Shown here piece by piece: positions 1 through 5,056 of a DNA stretch of 5,554 nt. Where the stretch lies: NCBI GenBank assembly GCA_904501895.1, contig CAJGCX010000111.1:1-5554 (forward strand), written 5' to 3'. Source of the stretch: Clostridiaceae bacterium. GTDB lineage: Bacteria > Bacillota > Clostridia > Oscillospirales > Acutalibacteraceae. The notes below the pieces were generated by a model. It did no database searches. It saw only the letters and a program-made list of their open reading frames with translations, and was not told the DNA's origin. Position 1 is the first letter of the stretch. The number at the start of each line of letters is the position of its first letter. Made by a program: the position numbers and the translations under genes.

Positions 1-153
1 CCAGCAGGTACAGAAATGTGTATGCCTGGTGATAACGTTGTTATGGACGTTGAACTCATCACTCCTATCGCTATCGAAGAAGGTCTTCGTTTCGCTATCC
101 GTGAAGGCGGTAGAACAGTTGGTTCAGGTGTTGTTACAAAGGTTAACGAATAA
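1..153 (+). CDS. tuf: Elongation factor Tu, C-terminal end (5' truncated by the window)
   Basis: These are the last 50 codons of EF-Tu, the GTPase that delivers aminoacyl-tRNA to the ribosomal A site. The frame opens at base 1 and ends at TAA 151-153. The translation covers the end of beta-barrel domain 3 and has the family signature MPGDNVVMDVELITPIA, followed by GLRFAIREGGRTVGSGVV and the ending TKVNE. GTP-binding domain 1 and domain 2 lie upstream, outside the window. Codon choice differs from the genes downstream: C-ending codons (AAC, GAC, ATC, TTC) and CGT are frequent, as expected of a very highly expressed gene. A strong terminator follows 27 bases after the stop, so tuf is the last gene of its transcript. 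The identification is secure; whether this is the only tuf copy in the genome cannot be seen. Confidence 0.97.
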   Translation, partial: PAGTEMCMPGDNVVMDVELITPIAIEEGLRFAIREGGRTVGSGVVTKVNE

Positions 154-180
154 TTCCTGATTATTCAACTTAAATTTCAG

Positions 181-209
181 GCTCCATCCGAAAGGGTGGA
201 GCTTTTTTT
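181..209 (+). terminator. Rho-independent terminator of tuf
   Basis: A 9-bp stem, GCTCCATCC (181-189) with GGGTGGAGC (194-202), contains one T-G wobble and closes on a GAAA (GNRA-type) tetraloop. Seven T residues follow at 203-209. This is a textbook strong intrinsic terminator and separates tuf from the oxidoreductase gene. Confidence 0.95.
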
Positions 210-224
210 GTTGTATTTTGCAGT

Positions 225-230
225 TATACT
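225..230 (+). promoter_or_regulatory. Possible -10 box for the FAD-Rieske gene
   Basis: TATACT lies just after the tuf terminator and would give a leader of about 30 bases. No good -35 box stands 16-18 bases upstream; that position is the T-run of the terminator. The gene at 269 needs a promoter somewhere between 203 and 257, because the tuf terminator should block read-through, but this assignment is weak. Confidence 0.25.
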
Positions 231-257
231 CTGTCATTTTTTTGTAAATAATATTAT

Positions 258-263
258 GGGTGA
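258..263 (+). promoter_or_regulatory. Ribosome binding site that fixes the start at 269
   Basis: GGGTGA, continuing to T264, matches the GGTGAT end of the anti-Shine-Dalgarno complement and stands 5 bases before ATG 269. It overlaps the alternative in-frame GTG at 260, which argues against that longer start. Confidence 0.7.
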
Positions 264-268
264 TTAAT

Positions 269-1603
269 ATGTTGTCTGTATGGTCGGCAGAGTCAGAATT
301 TAAGGAGTTTCCACAACTGAAAAATGATATAAAAACGAGTGTTGCTGTAATTGGTGGCGGAATTACAGGTATTCTATGTGCTTTTATTCTAAAGCAAAAT
401 GGTGTTGATTGCGTTGTCCTTGAGGCTGACAGAATCTGCAAGGGTGTAACGCAGAATACAACAGCAAAAATCACATCTCAACACGGTCTGATTTATGATA
501 AACTAATCAAGAAAATTGGCATTGAAAAGGCAAAAATGTATCTTGATGCCAATGAAAAAGCAATAAAAAATTATGTGGAGCTATGCGAAAATATATCGTG
601 TGAATTTGAACAAAAGGACAATATTGTTTATTCCATAAATAACCAAAGAAAAATAAATGATGAGCTTCACGCACTTGTAAGATTAGGATATAATCCTGAT
701 TTTATTACAGAAATTCCTCTCCCTATTAATATTGCAGGTGCTGTGAAATTTCCGAATCAGGCAGAATTTAATCCATTGCAATTTTTATCATCAATTTCAA
801 AAAAATTAACCATTTATGAGAATACGAAAGTTATTGAAATTCACAGAAACACCGCTACAACAGAAAACGCAAGAGTAACAGCCGATTACTTTATAGCTGC
901 AACACATTTTCCGTTTATGAATAAATACGGTGGGTATTTTGCAAAGCTTTATCAGGAAAGAAGCTATGTTTTAGCTTTGGAGAATGCTCCCCAAATTAAA
1001 GGAATGTATGTTGATGCAGAAAAGAAAGGTATGTCATTTCGTAATTACAAAAATTATCTTTTAATCGGTGGTGGCGACCACAGGACAGGCAAAAATGGTG
1101 GAAATTACCATGAATTAAAAGCATTTTCCTCAATTAATTATCCTGAATTCCCTATAAAATATCAGTGGGCAACACAGGATTGTATGAGCCTTGATTCTAT
1201 TCCGTATATAGGCAGATATTCAAAAAGAATTCCTAATGTGTTTGTTGCAACTGGCTTTAATAAGTGGGGAATGACTTTGTCAATGGTATCTGCCAAGTTG
1301 CTTTGCGATTTAATTCTTAACAAAACAAATGAATACGAAGAGGTGTTTTCACCGTCAAGAAGTGTTTTGACAACTCAACTTCCAATTAATATTGCTGAAG
1401 CAACGATAGGACTTTTAACTCCTTCAAGAAGACGATGCCCTCATTTAGGATGTGCCTTGAAATGGAATAGTGCAGAGCATACGTGGGATTGTCCATGTCA
1501 TGGGTCAAGATTTACAGAATCAGGAAAATTGATTGAAAATCCTGCGACAGGAAATCTGAAAAATATACAAAACCCGTCTATTGACAAAAACAGGTGCAAT
1601 TGA
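269..1603 (+). CDS. FAD-dependent oxidoreductase with C-terminal Rieske [2Fe-2S] domain
   Basis: The 444-residue protein fuses a DAO-type flavin oxidoreductase to a Rieske domain. Near the N-terminus, VAVIGGGITG (GGGITG at residues 29-34) is the dinucleotide-binding loop, with an acidic residue, Glu52, at the end of strand 2 (VVLEAD). It is followed by the NTTAKITSQHG block typical of this subfamily (related to Bacillus YhfW). A second FAD-contact region, around ATGFNKWGMTLS, lies near residue 330. The C-terminal Rieske motifs are CPHLGC (390-395) and CPCHGS (408-413). Cys390, His392, Cys408 and His411 would bind the cluster, and Cys395 and Cys410 could form the stabilising disulfide known from bc1/b6f-type Rieske proteins. 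The protein is probably cytoplasmic, since no signal peptide is visible. ATG 269 was chosen over the in-frame GTG 260 because GTG 260 lies inside the Shine-Dalgarno site GGGTGA (258-263), which is 5 bases from the ATG. Substrate and electron partner are unknown. The length is somewhat below the roughly 480-510 residues I recall for relatives. Confidence 0.93.
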   Translation: MLSVWSAESEFKEFPQLKNDIKTSVAVIGGGITGILCAFILKQNGVDCVVLEADRICKGVTQNTTAKITSQHGLIYDKLIKKIGIEKAKMYLDANEKAIKNYVELCENISCEFEQKDNIVYSINNQRKINDELHALVRLGYNPDFITEIPLPINIAGAVKFPNQAEFNPLQFLSSISKKLTIYENTKVIEIHRNTATTENARVTADYFIAATHFPFMNKYGGYFAKLYQERSYVLALENAPQIKGMYVDAEKKGMSFRNYKNYLLIGGGDHRTGKNGGNYHELKAFSSINYPEFPIKYQWATQDCMSLDSIPYIGRYSKRIPNVFVATGFNKWGMTLSMVSAKLLCDLILNKTNEYEEVFSPSRSVLTTQLPINIAEATIGLLTPSRRRCPHLGCALKWNSAEHTWDCPCHGSRFTESGKLIENPATGNLKNIQNPSIDKNRCN

Positions 1604-1609
1604 TATATT
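1581..1609 (+). promoter_or_regulatory. Sigma-A promoter of the serine hydrolase gene, inside the 3' end of the upstream gene
   Basis: A perfect -35 box TTGACA (1581-1586), a 17-base spacer and TATATT (1604-1609) form the promoter. The -10 box is extended by TGA (1601-1603), which is also the stop codon of the FAD-Rieske gene. Transcription would start near 1616, about 25 bases before ATG 1641 and upstream of its ribosome binding site. All elements match consensus well, although in AT-rich DNA one such match can arise by chance. Confidence 0.7.
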
Positions 1610-1640
1610 ATTTTTAACACAAAATATTGGAAGTGTAAAA

Positions 1641-2960
1641 ATGAAAAAGAAAATATTAAGAGTTATCTGTATTTTACTTTGCTTTACAATAATTTTTGTT
1701 TCAATATGTTTTTTTCAAAAAGAGAAGCCTGCTAACCAACAAATCGAAATAACTGAAAGCACAGCTGTTAATAACACTGTCGTTGAATCATCTACAGAAT
1801 TGGTTACCGAAGCAGACACTGCAACTGAATTTGAATCAACAACAGAAACAACAACTCAGTTACAGATTCCTACAGTTACAATTCCACCGCTTGAAAACTC
1901 TCCTGTATCTGCAAATTCGGGTGAATTAGGAAACCTTGTCCGTCAGGTAGCAGAAAAATATGGTGCTGTTGGTGTACAGGTTGCCACAATTAAGGATGGT
2001 GTTGTTTCATCAACTGCGGAGAGTGGTTGGGCAATAGTTGATGAAATGCCAATGACGGCAGATACAAAAATTCGTATAGCATCACTTTCAAAAACTGTTG
2101 TGGGAATGGTTGCATTCAAGCTTATTGAAGATGATAAATTAAGCCTTGATGCTGATATTTCAGAATATCTTGGCGTGGAGGTAAAGCATCCTGAATATCC
2201 TGAAATAACTATAACCTTGAGAATGCTCCTTACACATACATCAGGCATTACCGATAAAGGATATCAGAATTCTCTGGAAGAAATAAGAGAATTTTTGAAA
2301 ACGCCTGAAGCATACAGGGATAAACCAGGGGAGATTTACAGATATAATAATTATGGCTTCGGACTTGTGGGTACAATCTGCGAATGTGTTACAAACAGAA
2401 GCCTAAATGCTCTTGCGAAGCAATATTTTATCAAGCCTATGGGGTTAAAGGCTTCATTTCTTGGTGGACAGTTAGATAAAAATAAAGTTGCAAACTTATA
2501 TAACAATAAGGGCGAAATTACTTTAAGCGTTGCTGATTCTACTGATTTAATGAGAGATGACACAAAACCGGGAAGCAGAATGATGCTTTATCCGGGTGGT
2601 CTTATTACAAGTGCAACCGATTTTGCAAGATTGCTTACCCTGTTTATAAACGATGGTATGTATAATGGTGTTGAGCTTTTATCAAAGGAAAGCATTGCCC
2701 TTATGCATACGCCAAATCTTCCAAAAAGCGCTGTACAATGTATGCCTATGAAAAGGATGAATGGTATGTACAAGCAGGATTATATGTATTATCACACGGG
2801 TAGTGCTTACGGTGTGTATTCTTTATATGTCTATAATCCGGAAACAAAAACAGGTGTAGTCGTTGTAACGACAGGTGCTAAGGCAGAAAAGGATATCTAT
2901 GGAATTTACGCTGTATGTGGCGATATTGTTAAGGGAATAATTGAAAATAATTTATTTTGA
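1641..2960 (+). CDS. Membrane-anchored serine hydrolase (beta-lactamase/PBP4 class C family)
   Basis: The 439-residue protein starts with MKKK and a hydrophobic segment (about residues 5-25) that is an uncleaved anchor or signal peptide. No convincing lipobox precedes Cys23. A low-complexity linker rich in Thr, Glu and Ser (about 36-75) then leads through a Pro-containing stretch into the catalytic domain (about 95-439), which should face outside the membrane. The three active-site motifs of the class C serine hydrolase fold are present: SLSK at 148-151 (Ser148 nucleophile, Lys151), YNN at 235-237, and HTG at 385-387 in place of KTG. The family includes AmpC-like beta-lactamases, DD-peptidases and esterases. 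HTG is common in the esterase/peptidase members, so resistance to beta-lactams should not be assumed. ATG 1641 follows GGAAGTG (1629-1635) at 5 bases, and the anchor begins immediately. An earlier in-frame TTG at 1581 has no ribosome binding site and would spoil the signal sequence. The gene lies 37 bases after the FAD-Rieske gene with no terminator between them. Confidence 0.93.
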   Translation: MKKKILRVICILLCFTIIFVSICFFQKEKPANQQIEITESTAVNNTVVESSTELVTEADTATEFESTTETTTQLQIPTVTIPPLENSPVSANSGELGNLVRQVAEKYGAVGVQVATIKDGVVSSTAESGWAIVDEMPMTADTKIRIASLSKTVVGMVAFKLIEDDKLSLDADISEYLGVEVKHPEYPEITITLRMLLTHTSGITDKGYQNSLEEIREFLKTPEAYRDKPGEIYRYNNYGFGLVGTICECVTNRSLNALAKQYFIKPMGLKASFLGGQLDKNKVANLYNNKGEITLSVADSTDLMRDDTKPGSRMMLYPGGLITSATDFARLLTLFINDGMYNGVELLSKESIALMHTPNLPKSAVQCMPMKRMNGMYKQDYMYYHTGSAYGVYSLYVYNPETKTGVVVVTTGAKAEKDIYGIYAVCGDIVKGIIENNLF

Positions 2961-2970
2961 TATGAAAAAA

Positions 2971-3001
2971 GGGAGTCTGCAGGAAAAACCTGTTGACTCC
3001 C
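2971..3001. terminator. Shared terminator between convergent genes
   Basis: GGGAGTC (2971-2977) pairs with GACTCCC (2995-3001), and CAGG (2980-2983) pairs with CCTG (2989-2992). The interior holds a T-T mismatch and a G-T wobble, and the loop is AAAAA. Read on the minus strand the stem is followed by six T residues (A-run 2965-2970), which makes a strong terminator for the alpha/beta hydrolase. On the plus strand only TTGATTT follows, so termination of the serine hydrolase transcript is probably weaker. Confidence 0.88.
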
Positions 3002-3027
3002 TTGATTTATATGCTTTTAATCACCTT

Positions 3028-4065
3028 TTAGTTTAAGAAATCTCTTTTCATAACACACTCTTCGAAAAAATCACTGACAGCGTCCATAATTGTCAAATCC
3101 TCTTTTGTGATAAGAGTGTAGTCAATATTCTGATACACCTCATATGCTTCAGGAGTATTTTCACCAAGTGCTGAAATCCTTGCAAACGTATCGTTTAGGT
3201 ATTGCTCAGCTTCTTTTGCAAGATAAACATTGTGGAATTTACTGTCACAAAGAATTGTTCTTGCGTTTGGATTATTCTTTATTTCATGCTTTCTGCCAAC
3301 GGGACTGTTTTTAAGGGTAACCTGCAAATCGTTTCCACCGTGTAAAATAAGTGTAGGAATCTCGTTGCTGTCAATACTGTCACAAGAGCGAAGCACACCT
3401 GCCTTGCCAAAACGAATAAGATTAATTAAATAGAAAAACGGAGTGAAAATTGAAAGATTAGCCTTTGTCTGAAGTCTTGCATTGTCTCGGATAAGCTTAC
3501 TCATTGAGTTGAAAGGTGAGAATGCAACGATTCCTTTAATTTCAGTGTCAGTAGCAATTGCCGATACATTACATACACTGTATCCACCCCAGGAGTGTCC
3601 ACAGAGAAGTAATGGTAAAGTCTTTAAATCATCTCTTGTTTTCACAAAATCCAACGCATGCTTAAGGTCGATTACACCTTGAGCAAATCCATAAAGCTTA
3701 TCACCCTCAGATGTACATGTGCCTGTGTTGTCATAAGCTAATACCATATAACCTTTTTGTGCAAAATAATTGATTTCAGTTGTGTAAGCGAGATGTCCTG
3801 CGCCCATACCATGTGAAAATACTATAAGAGCCTTGTAATTGTCAACCTTAGCACTGCTGTAAAGTAAACCGTTTAGTGTCTGTCCCTTATCGGATTTAAA
3901 ACTGATTGGCAAAGCATTCAGATTATCAAAATTCTTTGCTTTTAAATACTTAAGGTTTTCATTTCCTTCACAGCGCTTTGAAAGCCCTGCAAAATCTATA
4001 ATCTTAATTGCAACCATAAATAACAGTAAGCAAATAACTACTAAAGCAACAAAAAAGTAAATCAT
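3028..4065 (-). CDS. Membrane-anchored alpha/beta hydrolase
   Basis: The 345-residue protein opens with a hydrophobic helix (about residues 2-20) preceded by almost no charge, probably an N-terminal membrane anchor. The alpha/beta hydrolase core follows. An oxyanion-hole segment HGMGAG (85-90) comes after strand 3 (ALIVFS). The nucleophile elbow GHSWGG (156-161) carries Ser158, Asp246 sits in LHGGNDLQV, and His278 in SKFHNVY. Together these give a complete Ser-Asp-His triad in the expected order. A stretch between residues about 190 and 225 could form a cap over the active site. The family covers esterases, lipases and acyl-peptidases, and the substrate cannot be told from the sequence. A C-terminal extension of about 55 residues after the catalytic His (from about 290) has no recognisable motif. 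The start at 4065 is preceded by AAAGGGA (4072-4078 on the minus strand), a moderate ribosome binding site. The gene is divergent from the XRE regulator and probably under its control. Confidence 0.92.
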   Translation of the reverse strand: MIYFFVALVVICLLLFMVAIKIIDFAGLSKRCEGNENLKYLKAKNFDNLNALPISFKSDKGQTLNGLLYSSAKVDNYKALIVFSHGMGAGHLAYTTEINYFAQKGYMVLAYDNTGTCTSEGDKLYGFAQGVIDLKHALDFVKTRDDLKTLPLLLCGHSWGGYSVCNVSAIATDTEIKGIVAFSPFNSMSKLIRDNARLQTKANLSIFTPFFYLINLIRFGKAGVLRSCDSIDSNEIPTLILHGGNDLQVTLKNSPVGRKHEIKNNPNARTILCDSKFHNVYLAKEAEQYLNDTFARISALGENTPEAYEVYQNIDYTLITKEDLTIMDAVSDFFEECVMKRDFLN

Positions 4066-4095
4066 AATATTTCCCTTTCATTTTATCTTACTTAT

Positions 4096-4123
4096 ATTTT
4101 ACCACATATAAAGAAATTTGCAA
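4096..4123 (-). promoter_or_regulatory. Promoter of the alpha/beta hydrolase gene
   Basis: On the minus strand, -35 TTGCAA (4123-4118), a 16-base spacer and -10 TAAAAT (4101-4096) form the promoter, with an extended -10 TGG directly upstream. Transcription would start near 4089, about 24 bases before the start codon. The -35 box lies in the left arm of the palindrome at 4117-4137. Confidence 0.7.
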
Positions 4124-4137
4124 CTTTTAGTTGCCAA
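4117..4137. promoter_or_regulatory. Palindrome across divergent -35 boxes, candidate XRE operator
   Basis: The left arm TTTGCAACT (4117-4125) and right arm AGTTGCCAA (4129-4137) are inverted repeats with 8 of 9 positions matching around a TTT centre. The arms contain the -35 boxes of the minus-strand hydrolase promoter and the plus-strand regulator promoter. A dimeric repressor bound here would block both. The obvious candidate is the XRE protein encoded 43 bases away. The palindrome is seen directly; its function is inferred. Confidence 0.6.
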
Positions 4138-4159
4138 GGATAATTTTATACTGTATAAT
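4131..4159 (+). promoter_or_regulatory. Promoter of the XRE regulator gene
   Basis: TTGCCA (4131-4136), a 17-base spacer and a perfect TATAAT (4154-4159) form a near-consensus sigma-A promoter. Transcription would start near 4166, leaving a leader of only about 14 bases that holds the ribosome binding site GAGGTGA (4169-4175). The -35 box is in the right arm of the 4117-4137 palindrome. Confidence 0.8.
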
Positions 4160-4179
4160 GATGTAAATGAGGTGAAATT

Positions 4180-4548
4180 ATGAGTTGTGGTAAACAGTTA
4201 AAAATCATAAGATGTGCAAACAACTTAAAGCAATATCAGGTTGCTGATGCTTTAGGTATAAGCCGTTCAACATATAGCAGTTACGAAATCGGAAGACGAG
4301 ATGTTGACTTAAAGATTCTTTCTCAATTATCACATTTTTACAAGATTTCAATGGATTGTTTTTTTGAAGATGCTTATGTTGAGTCGGTTAATGAAAACGA
4401 TAAATATGAGGGAGCTTTGGAGGAGAGATTTCTTTCTCAGCTTTCAAGTTCTGAAATTGACCTTATCGCAAAGCTTCGTGCTATGAGTGACGAGGATAAG
4501 GAAGAAATAATAAATCTTGCAGCAAGCAAGGTAGTGAGTAAACCATAA
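4180..4548 (+). CDS. XRE-family helix-turn-helix transcriptional regulator
   Basis: The 122-residue protein has an N-terminal Cro/C1-type helix-turn-helix (about residues 5-62). The scanning helix is around KQYQVADALG (17-26), the recognition helix around SRSTYSSYE (28-36), and the fold ends with the usual DLKILSQLSHFYKISMDCFF stretch (43-62). An acidic linker follows, then a short helical C-terminal segment (about 80-118, containing LSSSEIDLIAKLRAMSDEDKEEII). That segment resembles dimerisation tails in small clostridial XRE regulators and not a ligand-binding or peptidase domain. The start is set by GAGGTGA 4 bases upstream of ATG 4180. The gene is divergent from the alpha/beta hydrolase, and both share a palindrome over their -35 boxes, so autorepression with control of the hydrolase is the likely role. 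The inducing signal is unknown. It is followed by its own terminator and is monocistronic. Confidence 0.93.
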   Translation: MSCGKQLKIIRCANNLKQYQVADALGISRSTYSSYEIGRRDVDLKILSQLSHFYKISMDCFFEDAYVESVNENDKYEGALEERFLSQLSSSEIDLIAKLRAMSDEDKEEIINLAASKVVSKP

Positions 4549-4557
4549 TCTATCTGT

Positions 4558-4582
4558 AAAGCGAGGCTTCGGCCTCGCTTTT
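4558..4582 (+). terminator. Rho-independent terminator of the XRE gene
   Basis: The core stem GCGAGGC (4561-4567) with GCCTCGC (4572-4578) closes on a TTCG loop flanked by C and G, the very stable cUUCGg type. AAA (4558-4560) can extend the pairing with TTT (4579-4581), and the T-run is TTTT then GTT. The run is short but the hairpin is strong. Confidence 0.9.
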
Positions 4583-4595
4583 GTTATAAAATTTG

Positions 4596-4620
4596 TTAGC
4601 CTTATTGACTATTTGGCTAA
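4596..4620. promoter_or_regulatory. Inverted repeat around the -35 box of the DtxR-type gene, candidate metal-dependent operator
   Basis: TTAGCC (4596-4601) and GGCTAA (4615-4620) are perfect 6-base inverted repeats separated by 13 bases that include the -35 box TTGACT. The half-site resembles the GGCTAA/TTAGCC element found in DtxR-family operators. It is placed to repress the promoter of the regulator gene just downstream. The repeat is seen directly; binding is inferred. Confidence 0.5.
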
Positions 4621-4634
4621 TTTTATGGTAAAAT
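4605..4634 (+). promoter_or_regulatory. Promoter of the DtxR-type regulator operon
   Basis: TTGACT (4605-4610), an 18-base spacer and TAAAAT (4629-4634) form the promoter, with extended -10 TGG (4626-4628). Transcription would begin near 4641, about 26 bases before ATG 4667. A perfect TATAAT at 4634-4639 overlaps but is 23 bases from TTGACT, so it is the less likely -10. Confidence 0.6.
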
Positions 4635-4666
4635 ATAATGCTATAATTTTGAAAAGGTACGTTCGT

Positions 4667-5053
4667 ATGAAAAACAATATGTATAATATGACATCTTCAC
4701 TTGAAGATTATCTTGAAGCAGTTTTTATTATCTCAAAAGAGAAGGACAATGTGCGAATTACAGATATTGCAGAATTTCTTGGCGTTTCAAAGCCAAGTGT
4801 TAATCGTGCAATAAACACTCTTACACAAAACGGATATCTTGAACACGTTACTTATGGTGATATTCTCATTACACCACAGGGTGAAAGCTATGCTGCAAAT
4901 GTGTTAAGACGACATAAGTTAATCAAGCATTTCCTTATTGACACTCTTGGTGTTGATGAGAAAACTGCAGAGCATGAGGCTTGCCAGATGGAGCACGTAA
5001 TGAGCTCAAGCACTATTGATAAACTTTATGAATATCTTGAAAGGCAGGTGTAA
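4667..5053 (+). CDS. DtxR/MntR-family metal-dependent transcriptional regulator
   Basis: The 128-residue protein has an N-terminal winged helix-turn-helix (about residues 9-70) with the family pattern SSLEDYLEAV, then ITDIAEFLGVSKPSVNRAI as helix-turn-helix and YGDILIT in the wing. The dimerisation and metal-binding domain (about 75-124) contains RRHKLIKHFL and EACQMEHVMS. Likely metal ligands by comparison with MntR and DtxR are Asp14, Glu17, His83, Cys106, Glu109 and His110. Asp14 and Glu17 are MntR-like, while Cys106 is the DtxR/IdeR type, so Fe(II) versus Mn(II) cannot be decided by eye. There is no SH3-like third domain, as in MntR-sized members, and the protein is slightly shorter than the 142 residues of Bacillus MntR. 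ATG 4667 was chosen because AAAAGG (4652-4657) precedes it by 9 bases. Longer in-frame starts at 4613 (TTG) and 4625 (ATG) fall inside the promoter. It sits 3 bases upstream of the flavoprotein gene, forming an operon. Confidence 0.92.
   Translation: MKNNMYNMTSSLEDYLEAVFIISKEKDNVRITDIAEFLGVSKPSVNRAINTLTQNGYLEHVTYGDILITPQGESYAANVLRRHKLIKHFLIDTLGVDEKTAEHEACQMEHVMSSSTIDKLYEYLERQV
5046..5050 (+). promoter_or_regulatory. Ribosome binding site of the flavoprotein inside the end of the regulator gene
   Basis: AGGTG occupies the last sense codons of the DtxR-type gene and stands 6 bases before GTG 5057. This placement supports the GTG start and suggests translational coupling between the two genes. 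Confidence 0.7.
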
Positions 5054-5056
5054 GCA

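Noticed and set aside
260..268. GTG start at 260 adding three residues to the FAD-Rieske protein
   Set aside because: The GTG lies within the Shine-Dalgarno sequence GGGTGA that serves ATG 269, and no other ribosome binding site precedes it.
124..474. Minus-strand open frame of 116 codons
   Set aside because: It runs antisense through the tuf end, the tuf terminator and the start of the FAD-Rieske gene, and its translation shows no family features.
1581..1640. TTG start at 1581 extending the serine hydrolase by 20 residues
   Set aside because: The extension has no ribosome binding site, overlaps the end of the upstream gene and its own likely promoter, and would place a non-signal-like stretch before the MKKK-hydrophobic signal sequence.
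1943..2773. Three minus-strand open frames opposite the serine hydrolase
   Set aside because: They are antisense shadows of a strongly supported coding gene, with no ribosome binding sites or recognisable domains.
3230..3682. Two plus-strand open frames opposite the alpha/beta hydrolase
   Set aside because: They are antisense to a gene with an intact catalytic triad and carry no recognisable motifs.
4605..4639. Promoter pairing of TTGACT (4605-4610) with TATAAT (4634-4639)
   Set aside because: The 23-base spacing is too long; TAAAAT at 4629-4634 with 18-base spacing and an extended TGG fits better.
4613..4666. Upstream starts (TTG 4613, ATG 4625) for the DtxR-type regulator
   Set aside because: They fall within the -35/-10 promoter region and inverted repeat and lack ribosome binding sites; ATG 4667 has AAAAGG at suitable spacing.
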